Of a DNA stretch of 64,000 nt, positions 12,204 to 25,458 are shown in pieces (within the stretch, counting starts at the first letter, position 1; every line of letters begins with the position of its first letter). The position numbers were made by a program, and so were the translations under genes. The notes beneath the pieces are model-generated. The model worked only from the letters and a program-made list of their open reading frames with translations, was not told the DNA's origin and did not search any database. The stretch covers positions 908,147 through 972,146 of the forward strand of contig NW_020170389.1 in the NCBI RefSeq assembly GCF_000524195.1, read 5' to 3'. Origin of the DNA: Echinococcus granulosus (taxonomy: Eukaryota; Platyhelminthes; Cestoda; Cyclophyllidea; Taeniidae).

Positions 12204-14022
12204 ATGGTAAGCAAATGGTCTGCTACACAATTTTGTGCGCTAGCCAGGTACCCTTGGATTGAATCATGTATGCATCCCCATCTTTATGAAATTTTAGTAT
12301 GGTGCCCTTTGGTATTCATACTAGGTCTTATGTCGATGATAGTCTTTCAGCAGACCATCAGTTCACCGTTTTGGGTATTTATGCTACCCCTAAGATATTT
12401 AGTGTAATCAAAACTGGGTTTTAATTTGATCTGTTTTTCGTTAACTGCTTCCTACTTGCTTATTAGCGGACCATTATGTGTAATAACCATTTGAGGTGTA
12501 ATCGGCACTTTTTTTCCTCCCCAACATGGGGCCTTAGTTGTTTATTACTCACCATTTCTTGCATGTTAGATTGTGTCTGCCGAAATTATGTGACGGTCAG
12601 CGTCATTATTAAGTGTTTTTGTGCTTCCTAAGAATAATAAGACCCCGGAGGTTGAAAGTGAGACGGCATCCAAAAACTTATGCAAACGTGGGTGCGGTTT
12701 CTACGGCAGTGTGCAGTTCAATAATATGTGCTCCAAATGCTACCAAGAGTTTCTAAAAAGTGAAAAATCGACTCAGACCTCAAAAAACGTGTCTGCTACT
12801 TACCCACCGCTAACACCCAACCAGTCGGTTCTTTTGAATGATTTGGACATATTGAAAAAGGCTTCTCTGTCCCGTCCTGAGACTTTTGCCTGCAAAAGGA
12901 AACTACCTGCATCTGAGAGTTCAGAATCCTGTAAGTGCTTTATCTTTTCGCCTTTGTTTAATCTTGCAATGCCTTTTGTAATTTTTATTTTGCAGTATTT
13001 TCAGTCGCGTCTTCTGAATCAGAAACAGTACCTGGAACTGGTATGTGCTGTGATTGCTTTCGCTCCACTTTTTGTCTTTGAACTGAATAGGTTAATTTTG
13101 CCTATTTATTTACTTCATGTTCATTGTTCCGAGGAATTTTGTTCCTGTATATACGCTTATTTCTACAGATTTGATTAACATTCCCAAAGTCCATGCTCAA
13201 CGTACGGTGAATCGGTGCCAGAAGTGCAAAAAGCGTGTTGGTCTCACAGGTATTACGAAGTCTGCTTATTACAATCATTTTGAGGGTAGTATTACGATCT
13301 TTCCTTTGGTTTCCATAATCTTTCATTTAGTCACATCACTTTCTTTGGGAAGCATTCATTTGTGTTTCCTAATGCAATTTGGGATGAGGGTTCCTTCGCA
13401 TATGCATTTATATGGCCTCACTACTGTACAGTTGATGATTTACATGCCCATTTTAGTGCATAATCGGTGTTTTAAGAAGTCCAGTGAAATTTGGAAGTGG
13501 GTGGCTGAGATTTGATGAATTTCCGATTGTTTCGTAACCTTGGTTTTATTTTGGATATTGGAAGTTTTATTCATGCATTCTTGACAAAATGAATGTCGAA
13601 TGATTTATTGAAGCAGGTAGACCATTATCTATCCTCCCGTTGTGAGCTTACGAAGTTGTCTGTCGGATTCATTTTTATTTCTGCAAAAGAATTGAAATTC
13701 TACACGAAAAGCTAGCTGCATTTTTCCGAATTCTATATTAAGCAAACCTCTGTGATATTTTGAACCAGTGTGCATATTGTAGTGCTTATTTCATCCCAAA
13801 ATGCCTTTCACCTAAGATGCGCACGGTCACCGTCTCTTACTGTTCGATACTTTCTCACCAATGTTTCACGCAGGATTTCAGTGTCGATGCGAGGGATTGT
13901 TTTGCGCTCTTCATCGATACTCCGATCAGCACGATTGCACCTTTGACTACCGCAAACAGGGTCAAGATCAAATCGCCCGTGACAATCCCGAGGTGCGTTG
14001 TCCGAAAATCCGCAAAATTTAG
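12204..14022 (+). CDS. A20/AN1-type zinc finger protein (ZFAND5/6 family), five exons
   Basis: Stress-associated ubiquitin-binding protein; relatives link ubiquitinated proteins to the proteasome. Exons are 12204-12206 (inferred), 12633-12930, 12996-13040, 13169-13249 and 13874-14022, totalling 576 nt or 191 residues, near the ~200 of vertebrate ZFAND5/6. The A20 finger sits at about residues 13-40 (CKRGCGFYG, then CSKCYQEFL). The C-terminal AN1 finger is complete: CQKC, GLTGFQCRC, LFC, ALH, DQHDC, ending in family-like RCPKIRKI. A linker of about 80 residues rich in S, T and P lies between. The coding frame opens at an acceptor (12633) with no ATG in that exon before the finger. The only well-placed start I find is an ATG at 12204 immediately followed by a GTAAGC donor, which gives phase 0 and a family-like short N-terminus. 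That first exon is an inference; exons 2 to 5 are well supported. Confidence 0.88.
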
Positions 14023-14590
14023 CGACTGTGCGGCGTCACTTTTAGTCTGCTCCCTAAACTTGCTCCTTCGTCTGCTGCTTTCTCTCCATTTGTGAATAAT
14101 ACCTCATTCTTTCGTCCCTTCCAATCCTCTTACTTCTCCTAACCTTTGTTTTAGTATTACTTTACGGTTTCGTATGCGTGGAGGCTCCGCATTTTTGGGT
14201 CTCCTCTCATCCATACTGCTCCATCATTGGCGATAACATCATTTCATTCCTTTTTGTATTGGTACACAAACATACTGTCCTTTCTTTGTACATATACTCG
14301 CCAACACTGGTCGCTGCGCCTCTGCTACCGTTAGCCTACCCACTTCTCAGGCATCATACCTGCGCCACCTCGATGACTTTCCGTTTCTCTGTCGAGGCGC
14401 TCGCTCTCTATCTCTTATTCCCCTAGTTCCTGTTTTCTAGTACGATACGCACTGGCGTGTGCGTATAGTGGTTGGGGCCATCTTCTTCCACTACATCTTC
14501 ACTAAAACTGAAATAACACTTTATTTCATCGCGCTTCTATTCAGCTTGTCAGCTCACTGACCTTGGGCTTGTGCTATTCCCAGAAATCTA

Positions 14591-14596
14591 AATAAA
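14591..14596 (+). terminator. Possible poly(A) signal of the AN1 zinc-finger gene
   Basis: AATAAA lies 569 bp beyond the stop codon. The intervening 3' region is pyrimidine-rich and GC-richer than its surroundings, as expected of a 3' untranslated region, but the assignment rests only on position. Confidence 0.35.
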
Positions 14597-17500
14597 ATAT
14601 TAGGGTGGCACACAGATTTGAAGTGCCTTTCACTTTCCTTCAAAAGATTTGGTGGACTTACTATTTAAATTTGAAGTCCTTCCTCATTGGTAGCGCTACG
14701 ACTTCACAAAGTAGGATGCTTTGCATTTGCCAATTCGGAATGAAGGGTATTCACTGCTGAGCGTCAGGTGAAGTCGGCATCGTCTGTCGGAGGACTAGGT
14801 GTTGGTGCAGCTTTTGGGAAGATGAACGGATAAGTAAGTCAATTCTTCATAGAATTTTAAGACCGTGGGTTCTTTTTAGGCTATGGTTCAGATACCATGG
14901 GATTCAGTATGCTTAGGGAAGATAGAATGTGTTTACGGTACTTTCAGTCCTAATTGTATCTCGGATGGTCTAGTTGATTAATAACTTGGTCTTTGGGAAG
15001 GCGACAGTTTTTTGAGGATGACTTCGTTAGATACCACAATTGGGATTGTTTTCATGACTGGATATAAATTCAGGATTAGCGTGAAAATAAAGTGGTGAGG
15101 GCATTGGCTATTTCAAACGGTCCGAGCACTTGCACTTTAGAGCATTCGAACCCTAAGAAGTACATGCATTTAAAGCAGGTTTCGATATTTTGGAACTCTT
15201 TGGTCGCATATCTTCATTCTTTTTATAGCTTGAAGTCGGTATCATGTCTGGTGTAATTTGTTACTAACGGCTTTCAGCGTTTTGACCCGGGGTCGAAAAT
15301 AGTGGTAGATATTTATTGTTTAAACGAATATGCAACTTCCGAGTATGCTGGAAGCTGACCTTGTGTCCATTCCACATGCATGAATTATTATCTTGAAGTA
15401 CTTCAGTTTCTCTCTTGCTGGCCTTGCATGCGTAGCATCATTTTGGTAATGCCCAAGTCCATCTTTCTGTGAGGTCTAACCGTTCAATTAAGAGTGATAA
15501 CTGTGGGAAAAAACAATGGAAGAATGCTAGATGTCATTGTTTCGGCTTGCTACCCATACATCTGTAGTTCTAAGAAATGTAATTTATTTTAGATAATACC
15601 ACTTCGAATCCAGAACTGTCATTTAATTGGCTCAAGTTTTGATTCCGAGTCACGGCACTTTGATGGTTGCGGTCATCGGAAAGCTCGCTACAAATATAGC
15701 TACTAAATAAGAGATGGTGGTGTTCCCTACCTACAAAGACTTTTTTCAAGGCACCGTCATAATTAGTGGAAGGAACTTAAAATCGATTCCATGTGTGAGC
15801 TTTGGGATTTATCAATACTTTTAGCCATCTTAGCAATTTATCGGGTTTTCCTCACCGAAGTCATCTGATGACAGAATGGATGGATGATGGCCTAACAGTG
15901 TTGTGAATTATCCAAGACTTGTGAATCGATTTGGAGCTTATTTCTGAGTTGAAGTTCCACGTATCGAATTGGGATGAGGCTAGCACTTTGCTCCTTGGGG
16001 TTTTGATTAGCTCGTTTGATTCGCACAAATGATGGCGTTATTTTTGAGCGACATTGGCGTGTGCTCCAAATCAGGTGACAAACAGCTTGATTAAGTCCCC
16101 CATGTTCATTAATTCTAGAAGAGTTGGGTACGCAAGCAATGCCAGTGGAAAGGCGTCTGCAGTAACGGATTGTACAATCGGGTGAACGAATTGGTTTAGG
16201 TGTACGTGCATTCAGTGTTCAAATGCATGTTTGCATCAGCAACTAGCTCATATAAACATAGGTGTCGGCAGTTTTGTTGGAAGGTCAAACTAGTTCCCTA
16301 TAAAGTATGCAGGTTAGACCACTTAAGCTTAATAAATGAAAGCTGGCAGTGTATTTAACACACATGAAGTGTGCCAAAAATGTGGCATTTTAAATTTATT
16401 TATGTGCATCTACTTCTGCCTCTACGTAGTAATTGACTTCAACTGTACTGATTTTCGTGTTCATCTGAAGACTTCCTATGAATTCAGGTCAGGTTTTGTG
16501 CAAGTCTTGTGCAATATCAGTTGGTTGAATTACGCTATTGCCGAAACAGTAACAAAACTGGCTGTCGCCATAATGGGTATCGTGGTGCGCACTTTAATGT
16601 GTTAAAATCCTTAAAATCTCTTTGGAGGCAAATGGTGTCATATGGCCACTCATCCATATTTTGGTGTTGATGTTGAAGAAATTATCACCAGTATTATGGC
16701 AAATTTTATTAAAATTGTCTTAATTAGGCTATTCATTAGTGGCTCCATGTGGAGCTGCTCTTCGACCCCGTAAAGGCTCACAGTTACTAGGGTCAGTATG
16801 CGCATGTTTAAAGGTAGGATTCAATTTAGGTTCACGTCACTAATTTTACAATTCTAATGAAAATATGGAAAACTAAACTCACCTATTGAAACGATGAATA
16901 CATAAAATAGCCAGGTATATCTACTTTCTAATGTGTGTTGACCAATCAAATTCTTAGTTTTCTGTTATCCTTTATTTCTCCACATGGAAGTAAATAGCTC
17001 CCCAAAGCAAAGCCAGTCCATCTCAGATTTTCCTGGTCATAACTTTCAATGCTTCTCAATTGATATCGTGCTTTATATCTGCGCTAACAATATTAGAAGC
17101 TACTGATATGTGAAATCATTCTCTCGTTGAGAAACGTCATATGAAATACCCTCTGATTTTTACTAATTTATTTGATGATACCTCTTTTGGTGGGAAAAGA
17201 AATGTTGAAAGAACGTTACTGAAATGATGCAACATCATCCCTCCTAGTATGCTTGGTTGATTTGTGCAGTTATCGAAGGGGAACTTGTTGGTAATTTTCC
17301 TGTCTAGGTTAAATGTGCGTAAGCTAACTTTGGGAATTCTCCGTTTCTTCGTGACATTTGGTTGGCTGGGCACCATTTCACACTCAGATCGGCTGTTTGA
17401 TGTACTACAAATGCGATTTTGGAGTTTTGATCAGATGTTGTAGGAAACAACGTCTAGTTTTCTTATGTCACAGAGATCATAAAGCAAATGGAATCTCCCA

Positions 17501-18464
17501 AAACTTGCAAATGCTGTAACAGTTTACTGATTTTAATTTCGAAAAATGACTCTAACATCTTTTCGCAGTATGACAGCCGATCTTGCAACCAATTTTATCG
17601 ACTATGAAACGATGTGCTCAACGAAGAAACGTTGCGGAATACGAGACGATCTATAATTTTGTGTAAGCAGCAACAGTACTTTAAAATTAGTAATGACTTC
17701 AAAAGAACATAATTTTGAGGCTCGGATAATATTGTAGAAGCCCATCTATTCCTTACCCAATTACTTCACATGAATTTTAGAATAAGGTATTTTAGAACCA
17801 CTGCGTTACAGTTGGTGGACCAGTGGATCATTTACCTACCTACGTTATCAAGCTGACTCATTTCAATTGTGGTTTGGCAATCTGACTAGAGCCATTGAAA
17901 ATTCAATGTTTATGAATTGGAAAAGCCGAATACTTTGACATTTTAAGTCACGAAATGAGCCCTCTGGAAACAGAAATGCAGTTTTCGTTTTTGATGTTAG
18001 ACAACTGAACTGTTTGAAATTAGGGTTAAATGCTGTTATTTAAACTGATTCTATACCGTATCCAGTTGTTCACAAACAAAGTTGTAGTTCTGTGGAATCA
18101 GCCTATGCGTAAGAATTGGAAGCGTCATTGTTTTAGTTGACAACAATATGGTGTCATACGAATTCGGGAACATTTCCAATGTTTGCATTTTTTGGACATT
18201 GAATTCATATAAGTTAATTTTTAGCACTTTGGTGCAACTTTGTGGTGATTGATCGGGTGGTAGCTGGAATGAGCTGAAGATGTAGTGGATACTTCCAAAA
18301 TGAGGTCGCTGAAGCCCAAAAATTAGTGCTCAAGTGAGGGTTATTGGAACATATTTCTCCTCATATAAAAGCAGAGGCTGGCACATGCCTTCCCTTAGAT
18401 GAAAGAGCACTTACTGTCTCTCTTGCTGCTGCTGTGTCAGCGTTTCTTCGGCTTAGAAATGATG

Positions 18465-18512
18465 GGTAGGTAGGTAGGTAGGTAGCAGGCAGGCAGGCAG
18501 GCAGGCAGGCAG
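18465..18512. repeat. Compound tetranucleotide microsatellite (GGTA)n(GGCA)n
   Basis: About five GGTA units run directly into about seven GGCA units, followed by a short CTAG-rich segment. The block sits at the edge of a GC-richer, CpG-containing patch. The minus-strand frame that reads through it gives a repetitive leucine/proline/threonine peptide and is not a gene. Confidence 0.9.
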
Positions 18513-19990
18513 CTAGCTGGCTAGCAGGATGGGTAGCGCGCACTTACACGAGATACGCACCAGCCAGAACGCGAACGATAGGCGTTGGTGTTGGCTTCAC
18601 GCTAGCCCTCATTCGCACACACGCCTACGACGTCTTCGTGCACTGTCGCAAACGAGCCTTTGCGCTTCACCCAACTACCCAAGGTTTGATGCGCTGTAGA
18701 CTGGACTTTCAAAATTGGATGCTGTCTCCCCTGGGTGATCAATACTTCCAAGGACATAAGCAGGAAGCTTTAGTGTGACGCATAGCATGTTGGACTTTGG
18801 GTTTGAATAGTATCAACGCCATGTGGATGTGTCACGAAAATTCACACATATAAGTTGCTTCAGTGAAAATCACACGAATGCCCTTGCGAATGAATTTTAG
18901 CTCCGCACTAGTGGAGGCGTTTTTCAGTATCAACGTCGTAATGAGGTGTTCGAAGTTGAAACTGTGGGCGCTTATTGGAGATCGACGGCTGAATTAGGCA
19001 TGATTGGATGAGGTCGCACCCGAACGAGCAAATGCACAGACTCCGCGAACGTGGTGTCCTGGGTTGGGGCGGTTAAAAGCAACATGTTTGTATGGAAATT
19101 AGTAATGCTGATGAAACGCAGGCAAAAGTTTGTCAATAGTAGCTATGAAAATATCTCACAAAGTTTGTAAATCCCGAAATTGTCATTTTTTAATTTTCTA
19201 TGCTAAAACTGCCTCGGAGTCTTGGTATCGAAGCAAATACAGTATACGCATAAAGTAATTGGTGTGACCAGATCTTTCATGGTTTAGTAAACACCACGTA
19301 GCTTGCATTGAGCATACACTTAGGTGTGGTTTTACTTGCTTTCTGACAACCGTTTGTAAATCCCTGCAATGATGCTGTGATTGTTTCTGTGACATCGTAG
19401 AGTGCAGTGCCAACATATACTCGGTATGCATTTACAAATTTCAGTACATTTTAGAGCTTAAATTTTGAGGTGAAGTGATTTAAGGGCAAAATGGTGGAGG
19501 AATTTGTTCGGTTTTCAAAATACAAGGTGTCACCGATCACAAAGGCAGATTTTAATGTTACATTTGCTCCGTATACTATCCACGCAAACAAATTCTGGCT
19601 AAAATCAACACCAAATAATTTCCAAAACAGTCTTGCATTTGCACTCTTGACTGTCTATGTGACCGAAACAATCAGCATTTAGTTTTCTTATAATTTCAAA
19701 TAATTTCCCTATTTTTCTACATAAACCGCATCATAAATAGCAAACATTTCAGCTGGTGGATATCCTTCTTTGATAAAACCCTAGCATGCAGGAATAAACA
19801 CATTTGAATTAATATTGTGGTGCGAAAGATGAAGGCGTTAGGAGTGGAACTAAAATTCATGGGAAGAACGCAATTTAACGATACGCCGAGTTGCACAGTT
19901 TGAACCTAGAATGGTCATGTGTGACAAATGTTTCAAGCGTATCCGTAGAAAGGATCAACCATCTCCCTCAAACATGAGTTCCCGCTTTAA

Positions 19991-20438
19991 TGACAATTCA
20001 CATACTGGAAAAACGTGATCCTTCTGGTCGACTGCATCAAGAGCTTCCCCTGAAATTAATTTTCGAACTTACAAAAAATAGATGCGAGCATGCATTAAGG
20101 ACATCAGACACAAGGATAACTTGGGCTAATCACACTGAATCACCCTTTGAACTCCAATGTCCCGAGGACAGCTGAGTAACTGTGTCTTTTTACAGCCTAG
20201 ACAGCCACGAAAAAATCTTTCACGTTAGTCCTATTGTTGTGTTTTAAGCTGAATATTTGTTTTCCTGCTTGATCTTGCAACAGTCATAAAATGATAAATG
20301 CGGGTTCCTTGAATAATAGGTGAATGGCGAGGACAGTTTTCGCAGTCATGGGATAAGTTCGAAAACTAATTTCAGGGGAAGCTCTTGATGCGGTCGACTA
20401 GAAGGATCACGTTTTTCCAGTATGTGAATTGCCGTCAT
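19991..20438. repeat. Inverted repeat, arms of about 81 and 85 bp with a ~282-bp spacer
   Basis: Arm 1 is 19991-20071 and arm 2, its reverse complement, is 20354-20438. Over roughly 75 aligned bases I count three substitutions plus a 3-base insertion near the outer end. The similarity stops abruptly at both ends. Transcribed, the region could form a long hairpin. No transposase or clear terminal motif is seen. It may be a non-autonomous element or an inverted duplication. Confidence 0.85.
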
Positions 20439-22160
20439 TTAGCATTATAAGCTTACCTGCTGCCCAGTCGATGGGTGTGTCAATAAATGACAAAGACTGT
20501 ATTCAAAAAACACAGTGGACATAACATTCATAAGTACAAAATTAATCCATTTTTCAGCAATCTAAGACTCAGTTCCCAAAGATACGATGGTTGCAAAATA
20601 GGTGATTAAGTGATCATGTGAACAGTTTTGAGTCTATAATTGCCAATTGCATAAGACTGATGACCTAATTCAGAAAAAAGGGACTCATTAATTTGGTTTT
20701 ACTTACTTGATAGCTAAGAGGGACAGTAAAATCAAGTCAACAACAATCAGTAAATGCTGAGAGAAATAGACCATCCTGCCTTCCAATTACTCACTCATGC
20801 AGGGGTCCACACAACTTACTGTGTAGTGGAGTCTAAGCGACATGCGTCACAGCCTTTGGGCAAAGCACATTAATCATAACTGCCTTTGCCTGAACAGCGG
20901 ATTCGCTTCTGCGGACAGAGGTAGAAAAAGCCGTTACAAAGTCCAGGTAGGTAAGTTGAGTCAATGTGGGTACGTACGTGGGCGCAAAGAACACATTTTT
21001 TGTAAGAAGCAACATTAACGCTTTTGTCCACAATCATCGACGGTTAATTCACAAGACCTTCATTTGTCTTTGTTAAACTGGATTTCTTTGATCCCCTAAC
21101 AAGCTGTCTTCGATTCGTGATTAGTTATTGTTTTATTAGTTCGCTGAAGTACGACAAATGTAATTTGTGTAAGGTAGTTGAATCAATGAATCAGTGAATG
21201 AATGAGAGGCATATGACGTATTCAATGCTCTAACAATTGAGTATTAAGGCTAAAATTATGATTTCAAGGATAAACTATCCCAATACGTTGATACTTCAAG
21301 TACATCATCTGGGGAATAACAAAATTACAAACCGGACCACCTATATGTATCAACACACTTTTCACGCCTCTTTTTGGTGTCAAAAGCATTGTGAAGATGT
21401 ACTTGCACAATTTGAGGACGTACTGCTCTCTATAAACTACGCATCCTATAGAGATATTCTTCACTGGGAGCACTTTATGGGTCGAATTGGTGCGAGCACC
21501 ATGAGATTTTAGCTTTTTTGGTAGCGATTAAGGGTAAAAATATTAGATTTCCTTCTTTCGCTCACACACTGTTAGGTATGAAGTAGTGTTGGCAACCCTG
21601 ACAATATTAATCGAACGTTTTCTCAGGTCTATACAGATAATTAGGATATAAGGTACAGCGAGCCTTTACCATGCTCTTACACGGTAATTTAAGGATGGTA
21701 ATTAAATTCCTTATTCGTCCAATAGTAACAAAATATGCCTAAATTTCAATATCTCTGTGTAGATTCAAGCCAAGGTCTAACTTGGTATAATTTTGGGTAA
21801 AGGGAATTATCCGTTCACGGTAAAATTAGGCTAATTTAAAATGCCTATATTGGACAGGATTAATAAATGTATGTGTGGAAGTCCTCCCATTAAAGTGCGC
21901 AAGTCCCACCCTAATTTTGAAGAATTTTTACTCTAAACTGGAAAAAAAATTATGAGGATTTCTTAATTTATTTAAATTAGAACCTTTTAATATGTACGAA
22001 AGATGAGTAATTCAGTAGGTATAACTTCACTAAGTTCATAAAGCTGCATAAACCTCTTTTACGAGTTGGAGATTCAAATCTAGCATGGGTCGCTTTCCAA
22101 AGAAGGCATGGCTTTCAGGCTTGAAAATGGCGGTGCACGTCCCAATCGATAATCCAAGGC

Positions 22161-23835
22161 ATGCGAGTTGCCAGCCCAATAGAGTCGGGTCTTGTTTTGA
22201 TTTTTTTTGTAAAATTCACGCGCAGTGACCTCTTGACGGATAAATCTCGTGTCCGAGGTAATTGCACCAACTCACAAGTCGAATCGTGCCTTCCAGGAAG
22301 ATGTAAAGTGGCTCCAAGAGAGTCCCCAGAGTTGTACACTTGTATTTGTCCCCGCACCACCTACTTAACGCGAAGATTCAACCCCCAAAAAGAAAGTCTT
22401 TTCCAAGTAGGCTGTGCTTCGTTACCCTACGATCCGTGCATGGTGTGTCATGAGAGGAACACTGTAAGGTGTACCCAGGTATCACCAACCGAGGCATTGT
22501 GCCAATGCTATTCCGAGTACAGTACGGCCACCAATTGCCACAAACAAAAGAATCCCTGTTTAGAAGTTCCATTAGGAGCCAGCCTCTCCGGCGCTGCAGC
22601 CTGCAAAACCGATGAAGGTAATTTGTGCATCCCCGAGCTGGGTACAGAAAGGTATACTTGTGTGTGTCTTCATCCCTTTCAATCATCAAAAACCCAAACA
22701 TTCCCCAATTGTCTTGGTGAACCTGAAAAGCTCTGTGATCGTCAGCTTTGCGTGGGATTTCGGCCATTCAGACCCAAAGGTATGACAATCACCCCGCAAC
22801 GAGTGATCGTTACAAAAGATCTTGATTCGACTGAAAATGAGCATGCAATTTGTGCTGGGAACGGATCCTGTCGATGTCCCAGCAATTGGTATGGTGAGCA
22901 TTGCACGCGTCGGAAGGGAAAACCTCGGGAAAACTCATGGACCACGTGGTCTCCGTGTCACCCGGATTGCTTGGATACAAGCATTCTTTCAGCGGTAATG
23001 GGAGTCTCCGGTGTGGGATACAAAATTTCAAAGGCTATCTGCACTATTCAGGAGCCTCGTTTTTGCGAAGGAAAATTTAGAACGTGGATCCGGTGCAAGG
23101 TGACTTCACTATGTATCAAAGAGAACCAAAGATTTCTCACCTTTCCACCCGACGTTGCACTGGCAGCCACTAAGGCACTCAAACCGTCTTCAAACAAGGT
23201 ACATGGTACTTTGTGTTTATTATTCTTCTGGGATTAGGCAAATTCAATTAAATGCCCAGTTTAAATGTTGCTATGGTAGTATAGTCGCCCTATTGTTAAA
23301 TCCAATGTCTTTACGCATTTAATACATACACAAACACGAAAGCTAGTCGCTAGCGCTCACAACCAACACATTAATTCCTTTGTTTCTTGCTACCTTCAAA
23401 CAAACAGGACAACTCAAATAAACTCAACCTAGCTTCAATTCAACGTTCAGGTCAGAAAAATGCTACTTTATTCCCTTCACATCACTAACAACATTCTGGG
23501 TTGGTTAATCAAACTGTCCCTGCTAATTACACATAGGTAAAAACAAGAACTTATTCGGCACATAGGAGTACATACTTAAACAATGAGCTGAATCAAAACA
23601 ATTACAACAAAATTCTGATTTAATTATGAATATTGATTTTCAGCACGCGTCGGCACAAACCGGTGTCCCTGCTTCATTATTTTGGAATGAAAAACAATGC
23701 TTATTCACTGTGTTCATCTCTGTCACCGTATTGGGATCTGTTCTAAGTGTAATTTTTATGGAAATTATAACCGCAATCCGAATGCCCAAAGAGGAAATTC
23801 GAAGAAAATCAATTTCAAATGTTGACCACCAATGA
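22161..23835 (+). CDS. Cysteine-rich type I membrane protein with EGF-like and TSP1-like modules
   Basis: Probable cell-surface or secreted-then-anchored protein; I cannot name an orthologue. Exons are 22161-23198 and 23644-23835 (phase 0, GT-AG), giving 409 residues. Several EGF-like modules follow each other, with recurring patterns such as YTCICP, LCQCY and YTCVCLHPF; a compact one reads CAGNGSCRCPSNWYGEHC. Next comes a thrombospondin-type-1-like segment beginning SWTTWSPC with paired later cysteines. The second exon supplies a hydrophobic helix (about residues 365-390) and a short basic tail containing EEIRRK. The N-terminus is uncertain: the ATG at 22161 gives a weak signal-like stretch (GLVLIFFVKF), but a possible acceptor ends at about 22225, so upstream exons may replace it. 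The two-exon core is well supported by composition and by the clean junction to the membrane segment. Confidence 0.75.
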
Positions 23836-25458
23836 ATCCGGTACAGACGACATTGCTTTACTTAATAATCATAAGTAGAAATATAAGAGGCCTGGAAAAT
23901 ACGTTTTTGAATCAGTTTGTGCATCAAAAGCAACACAAAAGGCACTGCTGACGAATGTGTCTATGCGTAAACATGTAGAAAAAAATTTGGTGAGTGACAC
24001 AGAATATTGAAGATTCAAATGAACTGTTAAGACATCAAGAGGGAACAAGGGTGAAAAGGATTCCAAATAAGTATTCTTTCAGATGGAGTTTTGCATAATT
24101 GACGATCGAACGGTAGCCTGAATTTGCCTCTGAAAAACTAATGAAATTGTCGGATATACCCTGAATTAAATACAAAATACAATACATTTCGGTACAGCAA
24201 CAAAATAATTCCCGATTCTTTCATTTGCAAACAAAATTTTCTCTACTCGAATAATGAAAAAAAAGACGAAGCAAAACAGTTGCGTGAACAAGCTGAGTTA
24301 AGGAACGAAATAACTAGTTATTTAGTTAATGAACATTTAAGGAATTACTTAGTTAATATACTAGAACCATCAAAAATTAAAGCTGGTGGCTGACGTCATT
24401 TTTGATCCACGTAATAGTGGTATAAATAGGGTGTTCAGGCATTCTATAAGTAAAAATTCAAGGAAAATGGCCACCACAATCGCTTAGACGGAAAAAAAAT
24501 TGATCAGATACTTTGGAGCAATGCATTTTAGGTCACCAAATATGCAAAAACGAACACTGCATGTGCTAACGGAGAAGATACCCAACTTACCCGTTTCCCA
24601 GCGTATTAAGAATAAAACCAAGCGATTACTACATGACTGTCAGAACTCAAAATAACATGCCTATTTGGCTAGTTCCAATGAACCCGTATGGTTCCAAAGC
24701 TGGCCCAGCTATGCGCGTTAGATCCTCTAGGGACAAATCAATCAAAGTCGAGGACAATAAGCTGAATTTACCATTAATAGAATAGTTTGTAACAGGACTA
24801 ATCCAGGTTTAAGTAATTTTCTTATTTACAAAGAATTTGGTTTGCGTAGGATTCCCAGAGAGTCCGCTCTTATACGAAGTCAAAAATGTGAAAGTATAAG
24901 CATGTGCGCCATTGTAAACACATGAGCTTCAAATTACAAACGTCGCTTGATGTAAAAAAATTTAATCAGCAGAGCACGATTGTACATATCAATCCCCACT
25001 ACTCAAGTTTCACCATGGTAAGAAAACCAATAATGATTAGTGAAGACATTACAACGTAAGGGTAAATATTTTCCTTGGGCCTGAGCCATCACCTAGAGAC
25101 TGCGAATGAAAACCACTAATTACCTGAACACAAATTGGCTCGCTTTTTCTTATGGCATTCGAGACGCCTCTTCCAAGCCATTCATACACGGGGAATAAGG
25201 GCCCTATGCGCGTGGACCGAAGCATTGAATGCAAAATCTCTGTATCGATAATTTAAATGAAAGAATGAGACGGGTCCCCTTGAAAATATTGTCAACAATT
25301 AAAGCCGCAAAACATCAATGATATGGATCTTTCAGAATGGAGAATCGTGACTAGTTGAAGATGAAATATGAATCGCATTAATTAGTTATTACGTATTTGA
25401 TTTTACACTTACTTTCCGTGCATTTTGCTCAGTTAAAGCACTACATCTCGATAGTTCT
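23836..25458. other. Interval with no supported gene
   Basis: A-rich plus strand, with no open frame above 65 codons that shows a domain. It should contain the 3' regions of the converging EGF/TSP1 gene (plus) and the unidentified membrane-protein gene (minus). No clear AATAAA is close to either stop. Confidence 0.45.

Larger units (their letters stand above)
14600..22160. other. Gene-poor interval with G/T-rich plus strand in its first half
   Basis: No supported gene. From about 14.4 to 19.2 kb the plus strand is visibly enriched in G and T over C and A, as in the neighbouring transcribed introns, yet no exon chain can be assembled. The section contains a microsatellite (18465-18512), a CpG-rich patch around 18.54-18.68 kb and an inverted repeat (19991-20438), each listed separately. 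Open frames such as 16336-16605 lack domains. Confidence 0.45.

Noticed and set aside
17013..17029. 17-bp match between about 17.01 kb and about 52.25 kb (AAAGCCAGTCCATCTCA)
   Set aside because: Similarity does not extend to either side, so it is most likely chance or too short to call a repeat.
18361..18543. Minus-strand open frame across the tetranucleotide repeat
   Set aside because: The peptide is just the translated microsatellite.
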